Shown here in pieces: positions 32,853 through 45,300 of a stretch of DNA of 64,000 bases. The DNA is from Brachypodium distachyon (Eukaryota > Streptophyta > Magnoliopsida > Poales > Poaceae), in NCBI RefSeq assembly GCF_000005505.3, contig NC_016132.3, positions 23,054,501-23,118,500 on the forward strand. The letters run 5' to 3'. A program made the translations under genes and the position numbers. The notes below the pieces were generated by a model, which made no database searches, had not been told where the DNA came from, and saw only the letters and a program-made list of their open reading frames with translations. Each line of letters begins with the position of its first letter. Within the stretch, counting starts at the first letter, position 1.

Positions 32853-35800
32853 ATGGCGAAGGCGGAGGGGGAGGCGGCGGCGCTGGAGTTCACGCCGACG
32901 TGGATCGTGGCGGCGATCTGCTCGCTCATCGTGCTCATCTCCCTCGTCGCCGAGCGGCTCATCCACTACCTTGGCAAGGTATTGTTACTCAATTTCGAAC
33001 GCCCCGTGCGCGTGCTTGATTTAAGCTACAGCCGTTTGCCGTTTCACTTATCTCTGGCTGATCTTTTTGCTGCCATTCCGTGGATTTCCATCCCCGGTCC
33101 CCATCCTGGTGGTATCCGTGCCCATTGGATTGACTTTGCTGGTTTTGGGGTGCAGACGTTCAAGAAGAAGAACCAGAAGCCGCTCTACGAGGCCATCCTC
33201 AAGGTCAAAGAAGGTACGAGTAATTACTAAATTCCTCCCGAAATAGTTTCAGCTTCCGCTTCATCTTTCGCCCTGCTTCATGGTTCGATAGCCAATAACT
33301 GGAGGATTTCTGTCATTTTCACGGAATCGTGGTTGTGCAAAAAGCGCATCTTTATTGCCCCACCTGTCCTGCTCCAGGGGTTATTGGGTGGGTGCGGCCC
33401 CTGCTGAGAGGAGTCTTTCGTCCAACCGCTCTCCTGCAAAAGGGGGTCAAAAAAGCTAGGATTTCCGTCTTCACTTTTTTTGACCCTGTGTAGCTCGAGA
33501 TTGGGGACTGTTCATCTTCCATGGTGTATCTACTAATATATCATCAACTGTTCTTTGGTGTACTGCAGAGCTGATGCTTCTTGGGTTCATCTCCCTGCTG
33601 CTGACGGTGTTCCAGGGGATGATCCAGGACACCTGCATTCGTCCTAGCTGGACAGTCCACATGCTGCCATGCCAAAGGGAGGAGGAGGTGGAGTCCACCA
33701 AGGAGCATTCTGTTACGGCCCACATCATTGGCAGAATCGGGAGGCGTCTGCTCAGTGATGGAGCCGCGGGAGCCGAGCATTGCCGTAAGAAGGTGATTGG
33801 ACCGTGCTATTGTTCATACTATTCCAGATTGGTTTGATTTCTGTTGCGAGCTGTGGTTATCTGTTTTCTAGGTGAAAGCTAGTGTAACAAAAGTTAGTTG
33901 GACTTGTGAACATGTCCGGATAGAGACCATTGTGGTTTTTGAGCATGCAAGCACTTAGTACTCCGGGGACTTGCATTAGCTAGCGTGCCACAAGTTGGTT
34001 TGGATCGACCAAACAGACAGCGCCACTGGGACACCCTTTTGTTATTGCTGTGGTATTTTCCAATCTGAGGATTTGGTGAAGCGACGCTGTTCTCTCTTGC
34101 TTTGTACATTTTCTCACTGACTATTAAATGCAACACTAGACACTTTGGACAATACCATGTCGAAGTAGTGAGCATGACAACCGGGTAGTGCAAAGCACCC
34201 ATTGGCAGACAAGGATAGTCGGTCAGTTTAATGACGTTTTTTAAGATTGGGTAGGTCGGCTGACCCTGTTAGATAGTCTAATTCATAGTGCTGTTTAACT
34301 TACAAAGAGAAATGAATGTGTTGTTAAATTGATTGCCACGTTCGAATGCCTCTGCTCCAAGTGTTTTCACAGCCTGTTGATTCTTAGCATGTTCCTAGGC
34401 TAAAAGAATGAACGTTATAATATCTGAATTATTTCTATCTTACATATACCTCTCCCACCTCTTCAGTATTAAATAATGTTCAGTGGTCATCATGCAAATT
34501 CAGTAATCTTCAGATCTTCTGATCTAATTCTGTATATGAACTCCCATATTATTTTAACAGGGAAAAGTTCCATTGATGTCCCTTGAAGCTATACATCAGT
34601 TGCATATTTTCATATTTGTGTTGGCTATTACGCATGTTGTCTTCAGTGTTACGACAATGCTCTTAGGAGGTGCAAAGGTAAGCCACTTGTGAGTTCTGTG
34701 TGCATTAGCCATAGAATTCTGCATGCTCTGATAAGCCGATTTTACTGTGTTTCTTACTCAGATACATCAATGGAAACAGTGGGAGGATACAATTCAGAAA
34801 GATACTGCAGGAAACGGTACTAGAGCCTTGCTTGTAGTTCATCATTAGTACAATGTCACTCATCATTTGCTCGTTGATAGCCATTTTTTGCTCCCATAAA
34901 TTTAAATTGATTATATTGTGTGGAGATAAAGAAGCCTTTTTTTAGAACTACCATATTTATGACAGGATGATAATTTTGTATTAAACTGCAGGGCCTAAGA
35001 AGGTGACCCGTGTACATCAATTTGAATTTATCAAAGAACATTTCAAGGGCATTGGCAAAGATTCCAGAATATTGAGTTGGATAGTAAGCAACCATGAGCT
35101 CTGCTATCAGATATCTTAGTTTTGGTGTGCAATTGCATGTATTATATTAGTAAAGTTTCCTATGCTATATGAAACTATTGTGTGCACTTATGTCTTTATT
35201 TTTATCATCTTGGGTTAATACTGAAAGTATTTACTAAGTATTGCTGAACTAATTAACCTTTTCCGTTTCCCATTCAGCATTGATTTTTTAAGCAGTTCTA
35301 TGGATCAGTAGGTAAATCTGACTATGAAACCTTTTCCTTTTCCCATTCAGCATTGTTTTTTTAAGCAGTTCTATGGATCAGTAGGTAAATCTGACTATGA
35401 AACCATGCGTCGGGGTTTTATCATGGTAAGCATCAGCTCGTAATAAGCTAACCTAGTGTTCTTTCCTTGTCTGAGAATATGGTCATTTTGGACTGCAGAC
35501 TCACTGCCGTGGAAACCTCAAATTTGATTTCCATAAATACATGCTGAGGGTTTTAGAGGCTGATTTTAAGAAAGTAGTTGGCATAAGGTAATAAGGGCAC
35601 ACATGTTTGTATTTATCTATATATTTATATAATTCCAAGCTAGTGCCCTATGCAAGTTAACTTAACCATGCAGTGTTTATTTTTCTCTAGCTGGTACTTG
35701 TGGGTCTTCGTGGTGATCTTTCTGTTGCTGAACGTTAATGGTAAGTCTCAGTACGATCAGTCTGAAAAGCACTTCTATATCTGGAAATGCAATTTGGCTG

Positions 35801-37692
35801 CCAGGAGCACATGCTCCCAGGTGAAGAAAATAATATTTTTACCGCTAATTTTTTACAAACAGTCACACATGTCAATGTTCAAGTCTTCCATATGCGTGCA
35901 ATTTTTTATGTGCAAGAGTTTGAGAACTGTGCAAAAAAGACAAATTTGGTACTAACAAGTTTGCCATTCACTTTTCAGAGCACTGAAATTTGTTATTTTT
36001 GTTTAGGACAAAGAATTTTTCATTTTTTCATGAAATTTTACTGGCATATGAAAGATTCAAATATATATTTTTTGGATTTTACTGTTCATCTTGGGTGCAT
36101 GTGAACCCGGGAGCCAAAACGCCCTCTCAGTAATATCTCTATTTTCCTGTACAACCCCTTTGCCGAAGCTGTTTCTGTTCCTTTGAACAGGCAGCTAGGT
36201 ACAGCAGTAATCTGTGTTTGAAAACAACGGTTTCAGAATTTAAGAAGTCTGGTTCCAAACACTTGTTGGAAGAAACGAACATCAAATGTAAAGTATGACC
36301 TGTTTTCAAATTAAAAACATTGGATCAGATTTTCTTTTAACAGTTATGCTGATAACAGGTAAAAAAAAAATCTGAACCTGCCATGTCAAGGTTTTGTTCT
36401 GTAAAAGGTTTAGGCTGAACCTGTCATGTTACATTTTTGTTCTGTAAAATGGTTTCCTAAACCTTGCCAGTAATATTTCAGGATTTAAGATTCTCTTATC
36501 TTACAGCACATTTTACTAATATGCAGGATGGCACACATACTTTTGGATTGCATTCATCCCTCTCCTTGTAAGTGCATACATATACCAATACAGTTTTCTC
36601 TTTAAAGATCGGTTAGAAGGATAGTTGGTGGTGTGGCATCATATCATGACATAAAGTTCATCACGAACCCCTTAAACTTTGATTACACTACAAGCTAAAA
36701 CCCAGGAACCTTGAAATGCTAGTTTTCTCCAAGACATTATGAAGCATCCTGCAGAAATATCAACCATCCATCGAACATCGTGTGACGAGTATGGACTATG
36801 TGCTTACTGGACACTTCTCAATTCTCCTGGCAGCTTCTGTTAGCTGTTGGCACCAAGCTGGAGCATGTCATAGCTCAGTTAGCCCATGATGTAGCTGAGA
36901 AGCACTCGGCAATCGAGGGTGATTTGATTGTAAAACCATCAGATGACCATTTCTGGTTTGGGAGGCCAAGGATTATCCTCTTCCTAATCCACTTCATTCT
37001 CTTCCAGAACTCATTTGAGATTGCATTCTTCTTCTGGATACTGGTAAGCACCGTGTGGCGGGTACCACTTGTTGATTGCATTCAGTTATGATTCAATGAC
37101 TGATCACAGCATTGTTTTACCCTACCTCATTTATAGACTACTTATGGATTCAACTCCTGCATCATGGGGCAAGTTGGTTTCATTGTGCCAAGGCTTGTCA
37201 TTGGGTATGTCACACGCATTTCCAGTTTCATCTCCATTTAGAAAAGCTGGATATGAATTTGTCGGTCCATTGACTCCCCAATCCAAATACCCTTTTACTT
37301 GCAGGCTCATTATTCAACTTCTCTGCAGCTACAGCACCCTACCTCTATATGCAATTGTAACACAGGTGTGTCAATATCTCAATATTGTAAAATTTGCGGT
37401 GCAGCTACAGCACCCTGCCTCTATATGCAATCAACACTGACTATTAATGCATACTTTCCTCTCTTTTTGCACAAAGATGGGGAGCTTCTACAAGAAGGAG
37501 ATCTTCAACGATCATGTGCAGCAGGGTGTCCTGGGTTGGGCTCAGAAGGTTAAGATGAGAAAGGGGTTGAAGGAGGGCAATGCCACAGCCGGACTGACGA
37601 ACACCGTTGATTCAGCAGGGCCTTCTGTAAAGATCGAAATGATGAAACGAGCAGGGCGGGAAGGCAATGATGCCGGTGAAATCATAGAGTGA
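32853..37692 (+). CDS. MLO: MLO-family seven-transmembrane protein (14 exons)
   Basis: Exons are 32853-32978, 33156-33213, 33569-33792, 34561-34677, 34762-34816, 34992-35083, 35351-35425, 35499-35587, 35691-35740, 36527-36567, 36834-37043, 37137-37204, 37305-37365 and 37477-37692. All have GT-AG junctions and the frame is kept, giving 493 residues. MLO proteins are plasma-membrane, calmodulin-binding proteins linked to calcium signalling, powdery-mildew susceptibility, or root and pollen-tube growth depending on clade. Seven hydrophobic segments are visible (about 17-38, 62-80, 150-172, 279-296, 298-318, 356-379, 402-422). Conserved loop cysteines are present, as is the [16 protein letters not shown] block, which lies just before TM3. 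The C-tail has a calmodulin-binding-like helix around W443 ([13 protein letters not shown]). The tail is short (about 70 residues), and the N-terminus ([27 protein letters not shown]) looks like the AtMLO1/13/15-type clade rather than barley Mlo. That clade call is inference. Intron 9 contains a diverged 40-bp tandem repeat at 36372-36455. Confidence 0.95.
35257..35402 (+). repeat. 73-bp tandem duplication of acceptor plus exon 7 start in MLO
   Basis: 35257-35329 and 35330-35402 are tandem copies with two mismatches. Each contains the polypyrimidine tract, the CAG acceptor and the first 52 bases of exon 7. In the second copy the exon reads CAT TGT TTT TTT AAG. In the first copy it reads CAT TGA TTT TTT AAG, an in-frame stop. 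The functional acceptor is therefore the second one (exon start 35351). Confidence 0.9.
37325..37431 (+). repeat. 31-bp fragment of MLO exon 13 duplicated in the following intron
   Basis: 37325-37355 (inside exon 13) recurs at 37401-37431 in intron 13 with one mismatch (gcagctacagcaccct, then cctctatatgcaat). The second copy is non-coding and lies 36 bases after the exon end. It includes a gcag that could act as a weak cryptic acceptor. Confidence 0.85.
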
Positions 37693-38439
37693 TGCGGTGA
37701 CTAGATAGATTTTACATTTATTCCTTGAATGCTGTGTCTTTTGGTGCTGCAGTGATGCCGCTTATTCATGTGCTATCATTTCGTAGATAGATTTACATTT
37801 ACTCCTTGTGGCCGTACAAAAGTGTATACAGAAGGAATGAAAGATTAGCAGTAACAAACCATATCGGTCTCGACCGGTAAAAAAAGTCGGTCCAAAAGTT
37901 AGTTTAATCTTAAAAGGTTGCAAGAAAAGATGGAACGCTCTCACAATGCTTGATTGTCTGCAGGATCTTTAAGAATGTTGCCAAGAACCGACCGATCTTG
38001 CTCCGTTGCATTCTAGACAATGTCGCTACTTGTGAACAAACAAGCCACCCTGAAAAGATTCAGAAAACCATTTTCATGGCCTACTTCAGTATGATCTATC
38101 TTTATGATCCGTTGGCTTGCACAAAAGCAAATGATCAAATTTCCCCAACTTTTCTCTGCCCTGCTCATCCGCTAGCTGCTTTCTCTAGTTACTGACTAGC
38201 ACATAACGTGCTCTACGGATTAAAAACATATTTAAAGAGAATGCTATATTATTATTTAATTATTATCATCAATCACATAATTCATATTTGTTGTATTCAT
38301 CTTAATAATTTATGCCAACTCAAAAAGTGATGTAAAAAAACAAGTGACGTAGTCCGGAAGTCGCCACTAATTAAGTTTTTACAAGAGTATAAAGATAGCG
38401 AGCTCAAAAGAGTACTCCGCTGAAATGGAAAAAGGTCTT

Positions 38440-38771
38440 TGTGCAATCATCTTGATATGTGGGCAATTCTGCAGAAAGAACGTGGGCATAAAAGACTAGA
38501 GGAGAGAGTGCGGATGCTTAAGCAGGTGATTGCTGAAGCTTTAGATGGGCACCTGCCATCAAGAGGATTGCGGCGATCGAGCTGAAGATGTTTCTGTTTC
38601 TTTTGCTTCAGCAGTTGGAATTTTAAGCTGTTTTGTGGCGGAAGCTTGTCTGTTTTTACCTGGACCTGTATGATCTGTACGCTTGGTTTTTCGTTTCAAC
38701 TTTTGCTGTAGAACTGTTGGCGATTTCTTAAATGAAAATCGGTTTGGAGGCCCCGCTGTTTCAAAAAAAAA
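38440..38771 (+). mobile_element. 5'-truncated LINE 3' end
   Basis: The segment ends with cgatttcttaaatgaaaatc, then ggtttggaggccccgctg, then tttcaaaaaaaaaaa, a poly(A)-terminated sequence typical of grass LINE tails. No ORF2 remains. The 5' limit is a guess and no target duplication is clear. Confidence 0.5.
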
Positions 38772-38947
38772 AAGAAGGAAAAAAAAGTGCCCTGCTCGCT
38801 TCGTTACTTTTTTTACGAGCCCAAGCTGCCCAGGAGTGGGCCCGAACCCTCAAGCTGTTTTAACAGACCTTGCCCGCCAGCCTGGGATTATGCAAACAGT
38901 TCTTCGCTGTGGTATCAGGAATATAGACTTGCAGATCCAAACTGATA

Positions 38948-39019
38948 CCACCTCCATCCGGAAATAAGTGACTTGGATTTGTATAAAAATTGAAATCACT
39001 TGTTTCCGGACGGAGGGAG
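38948..39019. mobile_element. Short Stowaway MITE (72 bp)
   Basis: Starts ccacctccatccggaaataa and ends ttgtttccggacggagggag. Inverted ends surround a small AT core. It is flanked by TA at 38946-38947 and 39020-39021. Confidence 0.8.
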
Positions 39020-39368
39020 TATTATTCCAAGAAGAAACCAGGTCGGCAAAATTATAAATAAATAGAATCAGGAAGTTCATGGCGACCCTGCCCACTCTTG
39101 CATCTTTTGGCTGATTACAGGAACTGGTGTAAAAGTAAAGTTGTGATATGCACATACATAGAACCATGAAGTTCATGGCGACCATGCCCACTTTTTGCAC
39201 CATTCGTCTGATTACTGAACTAGTAAATCACAATAGTCCAATCATCTTGAATCAGACATTTTTTTTCATACTGCTGCACCAAATATAGACCATTTTTTAT
39301 GGTTTGTCCTGCGGTGTGCCCCAAGGAAGAGTGTTTCTCGACAAGTGAAGTGACCTGATATATACAAT

Positions 39369-42300
39369 CTAGTATTCTTCAGCAGCACTAGCAGCACTCA
39401 AGTCGACGCTAAGATCAACAGTCTGAAATGAGAAATTGGGTAGAGTTAAAATGAGTAGAGGTTAATCATTAGTCAGCACCATGTGTCCCTAGATATGCCA
39501 CCGTGTGCTTTCTATCTTTCATGCACCACAAGTACACCGACTTGCAAGGTGGCTGCTCAATTAGATTTTAAAACATGGCAGCCATGTTTTAAGCAAATGC
39601 CATGTTTTATAATCTAATTGAGCAGCAACCTTACAAGTCTGTACTTGTGGTGCAACTTACTTTTTGTGAAAAAAAAGTGGTGCAACTTACTCCCTACTAT
39701 TCTCTCCAATCCACAATAAGTGTCGCTGATTTAGAACAACTTTGTATTAAATCAGCGACACTTATTATGGATCGGAGGGAGTATTTAGCAAACCAAACAG
39801 CAGAACGCCCGAACTGGAGAGTGCGAGCAAGGTATTTACTCAATAATGAAGTGCACTCGTAGTTAGCTACAACTAACATAAAGAAGCATTGCAGATTTCA
39901 GAAGGAAATTTAGATGAATCATATGTTACCTTTCCGGTGATCATCGTGTACATGTTAAGAACGTCTGTCACAGTTGTCTCAAAATGTGTGGTAGCATCGT
40001 AGCTCTGCATTGGGGAAAAACACTGTTGTAAACATCTGACGGTCTAAAATAGCGAAAATTAATGTACTCCCTCCGACCGGTATTACTTGTCTCAAATTTG
40101 CCCAAATACGGATGTATCTACGTGTAAAAAGCGTCTAGATACATGTAATATTTCGACAAGTAATTCCGCCCGGAGGGAGTATCATTTTCTTATTATATAC
40201 TGCAGAAGTTACCGTAGAGATGAAGCAATTATCAAGAGATGGTTCGTTCACTGGTTCATATCTGTCATACATATCAAAAAATAGCTCGTCTATTGGACCA
40301 AGTAGATCAACTCCAGGCATCAACTCGGACCGTATATCATCACTCTCTGCTTCTGTAGAAACAAATGCAATGAACTTCCCTTTTGGTGCGACGTTGTGAG
40401 TGTATGAGCAACAGAAGATGTACCTAACAAGAAAACGCCAATAGGAATAACATGAGATGAGGCTTGTGTAACCATTCAATCAAGCGCTGAGCGAAAAATC
40501 TAATCATTCATAAATAAAAAACTGTTTGGGGTTGAAACAAAAAGGCCTCACATATCTGACTTGCGTCCAAGTTGTTTCTGTGGCAAAATAATCTGGACTG
40601 AGTGGGCATCTGTATTTGGGATTGGATGGCTCATAATAGCAATTGCGCGTGCAACTTTGCCGATCTTCCTGACCTGTTAATTAACGGACAAAGGTAAAAC
40701 AACAGCATCTGGAAGCAACGTCTAACAAATGCACAAGATGAGGTTGTAGGCGATATGAACTTCTCAAGAAGATAAAAAGGCAAAATTAAACTAAATGTGC
40801 TTCTGTTATATTAAATATTCACCTTGTTGGTCAAGTATGAAGGATCACAGACAACTTTTTTGCATTTTGCAGTTTCACCTTCTGATGTAACACCACACAC
40901 TTTTCCTTCCATATCGAACTCAACCTACATGAATCGGGTGGCACAGGTGAAAAAGAGCGATCTGTTTGTATCCAGATTATGCGAGTTACTAATAGGCAGG
41001 TGATAAAGAATACCTTGCACTCAGGCTTATTTAACATGTAAGTACCACCATAAACAGCACTTAGACGTGCAAAAGCCTGAGGGATAAGAAAAACATTGTA
41101 ATATATGAGCATCTTAATAACATGGTATGGGCAGCATGACAAGTAAAGGAATAGGAGACTGGAAATTGACTGACCTGTGGCAGCTCACCCAGCCCATATA
41201 GTGGATAAATGTATGGCGATAACCCTTGAAAACGGGCAAGAGACTCAGAATATAACTAAAAGCAGATGAAGGTAAAATTTAATTGAACTCCATGAAACAG
41301 GCATAAAAAAAACAGTGACATGACTAAAAGGAAAAGCAATGGAAGGGACTGGATTATGAATAATTGACAATTACATTTACATTAACAAACCTGCACCATA
41401 TACCAGAGCTTTTATTAAGACTTACTTTCATCCTTTTCACAGTATCAAGTGCTGGTTCATTGAGGTGACGATCGTCCCTATGTAGAGCAAGCGCATGGCC
41501 GATGAAATCCACTGTATCATCACTTAAACCATGTTTTCTGAGGAAAAAAAAACACGGAAAAAGATTGTTATTTTTGTGCAGAAAGGGATAAGAGCAACCA
41601 CAGAAAAAGCGCTTTCATAATATTTGGAACGTTGAAGGCCAATCATGATGTATTCTGCAAGGCAACAATTTCCTTCAATATTTTTTCACAAAATGAAATG
41701 GATTGCTGTTAGAAGACAGCAACAATATTGATCAGGAGAACTACTGCTGCAAGCTATGAGAGAAGCAAAAAGGTATATTGAAGTACGTGAACGTCTATAA
41801 TAGGGAAGATGCAGGGTATGTTTGGATGGTGACCAAACTCTACCCTACCAAAATTTTGGTCATTGACCAAGATTTGGTCCTTCTTTGGATGAAAAGCGAA
41901 CTTTATGGCAAGCCAATGCCCCACTACCAACTCTAGTTCATTTTTCTTGCCAAAATTGGCCAACTCATGGGCTACCAAAACCATCAGCAATATTTGTTAA
42001 ACAATTTTCTACGAGGAAACTGAAAAGCTGCAATAGAACGATATTGATACATGCAGCTCACACCAATTTGTATGCTTCCGTACTTGCTTTGCTTGAAATG
42101 GTTATCGTTCATATGCATGGGTGCCAAGCATTGTTAGCTACCTCGAGAAAACTATAAATCGGTCTAATCCGACCTCTCAGACAACACTGGGATTAACCAG
42201 CCCAAACTGGTCGGAGACTTTGAGCATTGAATTGTTTATTAGTGACATTACTGATGAAGCAATGGATACAATGCAGCAAGCATTGATGCACTCACGTTAT

Positions 42301-45300
42301 CAATTCTTTAGTTGTCAGCACCGTAAGGTCCAATCCCTTATGTGTTTTTGGATCAGCTTCATTGTAATCTTGGACATAAATGAAGAAATTCCTTGCTCTG
42401 CGTTTCTCCAAAAGGCCCATCAAAGGAGACTTCAGAGCCTCCATGTCAGTCGCAGGAACCTTGTAAATCTGATTGAACATGATAACAGAAACAAGATGAG
42501 TTGTACATCTAGTATAGGATCAGACTACAATAGATCTAACAACATATGGAAGATACGGGATATGACTTGTCGATGAAAAAACAACAAAAGGGATTACACA
42601 AACTGGGATGCGTTTACCTTCCCTTTGCTGAAGACGAAGCTCCCATCAACAGCTTTGAATGATAAATACTTGGTTACATCAGTGTGAATGAGGGTTCGAA
42701 CCAGTGTCCCATTTGCCATCATAAACTGACAAAAGAAACATTTTCAGATAATCAACAAACAAACATAAATCTGGACAGCCACTTTATAGGGTTGTTTTCC
42801 CTTGATAATTTCACGAGATTTTCATATTTTGTTGAATCAGCGAATCACTACATTAATAACATAAATAAGCTCCACATACTTCTCATCAAGATAAAACAAT
42901 GCACAATCATTAGGCTTTGTTTGGGTCAACGTCACAAACATTGGTGGCGAAGATGTGCTATAAAAATAGATTTGTGCGAGAAGAGGCTGTTGCACCTTTG
43001 GAACCATGTCTACATTGTAATCTCTGCTTGCGCCTAGATGTGCCGGGGGCTTATCTTCCCCTCTAAACCTCTTCCAGAGCTGTTCCAAAAAGAGAATCCA
43101 AAATCATGGTTAATATAAACTACAGAAGTGCTGCCAACATAAACTAAAGGAAATGGGTACTAATGTGTACTAGGCTACTAGCATTAAATTCCTTGACAAG
43201 TGGGCCAACAGATCTAGAACCTCCAGCATTTAAATAAATTCATTGGAATTGCTAACCTGGTTAAGGTTGAGCGAAGTGGAATCACCGCCGTAGTAGTCAT
43301 TTCTATCCATATGTAACACCTGCAACATGAGTACATGACACATGAAACCCAGGATATCTCCCCTTTCCACTATTAACATAATGGAAATACAAAAGCGTTT
43401 CGCAGTCGCACAGCAGATTAAGAGTGAGGGAACGAGGGAGGAGAAAGACCAGAAACTACGCGGGCAGGAAACCTACTGACCAGGCCCTGCAATCAGGACC
43501 GGACTATAGAACGAAAACCTGCCCCTATCCTACAGCCCTAACACAGGAGTTACAATGAGTACATGACACATACATGAGTAGTCTTTTTTATCCATATCCA
43601 ACACCTCCGGCTCCAACATTACTAGATTTGTGCCTCCGAATGCAAGTACTTTTAAAGAGGTGCATACCAAGGCACAAGAGCTATTCAAGATCCTTTTTTT
43701 TCTCGAACACGCCTCGCGGCGTGTCATTTTCATTAAGAAGGAAGCGCAAGAAGCGCGAGTACAAACAAAGGCAACAAAAGGCGAGACCCAACGGGCTCAA
43801 AACAAAAAGAGAGAGAACGGAAAAAAAGGCCAAAGCCACTATACAGGGAGAGAGGAAAGTCCTAAGTCCGGAGGACCGCATGGACAAATCTCACGAGATT
43901 TTCATATTTTGTTGAATTAGTGGGTAACTGCGTAGCGTGCCATATGTGTGGGTAAAAAAAAGGCCAAAGCGACTATTCAAGATCCTGGCTCAGAACAAAT
44001 CAAGTCATATGTGTGGGTAACTGCATAGCGTGCCATTAGCACTGGAGTAGTGGGTGATTAATAAAGCTCTTAAGGTGCCTCAAAATCCATGCTTTGCACC
44101 CTTTTTTTTGAGAAAACGCAAAGCTTGCATCTCGATGCATTGATAGAAAGAATGTAGTTGGAAGCCCAATAACAGGCCGAGACAACTGAACACTCAAGAC
44201 AAGACGACGACCAACGGTCGCTAGACAGACATCACAACCAAACAACCTCAGGCCTAGATGCCGACCACACAAACGTACAGGATGCTTTGCACCTTTTCGG
44301 ATAGCATAAGAGCATTAATATTTTCTCCATTTGCCTCCTGACAGCTATGGCTCCAACTAGCAGGATGCCCCTCTATTGCCGCGTTCTCCGGAGACATCAC
44401 ACATGCCCCCTGAGCCCACACAGAAGTTAATCTTCATGCACCTTGGGTTTGCCAGGCCTGGTAAAAAGAAGTTTTTGCTGCTTCATGTCTGATTTTCTTG
44501 ATGACCTATACTTACAGGATAGATGATGGAAGTCAGGGAGCTGCAGCGGCGCATCATCATTATTTCTCAATCCCTCAAGATCAGTGATTCTCAACTAGTA
44601 AGCGATTATTAAGCCATTTGCTTAATTCTCATAAAAATTGTTTAGCCTATTTCTTTGGGGTTTCGTTAATTTGTTGCTTGTGATCAAAACTGAGACGTAT
44701 ATTGATTACACATAATATACCATCTGGGTATAGCACATATGTGTTCCCAGTACCTCAGGACTCGCGTTACTCACTAAAATAAACATCTATATACTCAAAA
44801 GACAATAATATTCTACTCCAGAACTCATATTAATCTATTCCATAAGACTACATCCTACCCCAAAAAAGCTGCATAAGGTTACCTTTTCAAATTTATGTTG
44901 CATATCTTTACCTTTCAAATTCCACTACACATATCTTTTTCAGATAAATAACATAATTAATTAATAAGTATGATTATTAAATTGCCACAGTTAAGGGAGA
45001 GAACAGTCAATGATGCTCGGACAAAAATTATCAGAGATTCATATTATCAGTTTTTTATATGTTGCTATAGTATCATAATTTGAACCATACATGCTACTTT
45101 TTGCCCAACAAATAATTTTATTGCAAAACACCTTAAACTTATCTCCATAAATATTATAGTACACCAAATACCAAAATATTGGCATGCCACACTTCAAAAA
45201 GAATTTATGCATGCAACATATCTATAGCATTATCTAAACATTCTCCGATGCAACGCGTGGGAGAGACCTATTTCCTTTTCATCTTATTATCTTGTCCGAT

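Larger units (their letters stand above)
37693..39368. other. Convergent intergenic region between MLO and RabGDI copy 1
   Basis: Holds the MLO 3' UTR, then AT-rich sequence, a LINE-tail-like segment (38440-38771), a MITE (38948-39019) and the 3' flank of RabGDI. Near 39077 and 39175 the word gttcatggcgacc occurs twice within a roughly 98-bp direct repeat (gaagttcatggcgacc, then gcccact). No gene is present. Confidence 0.5.
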
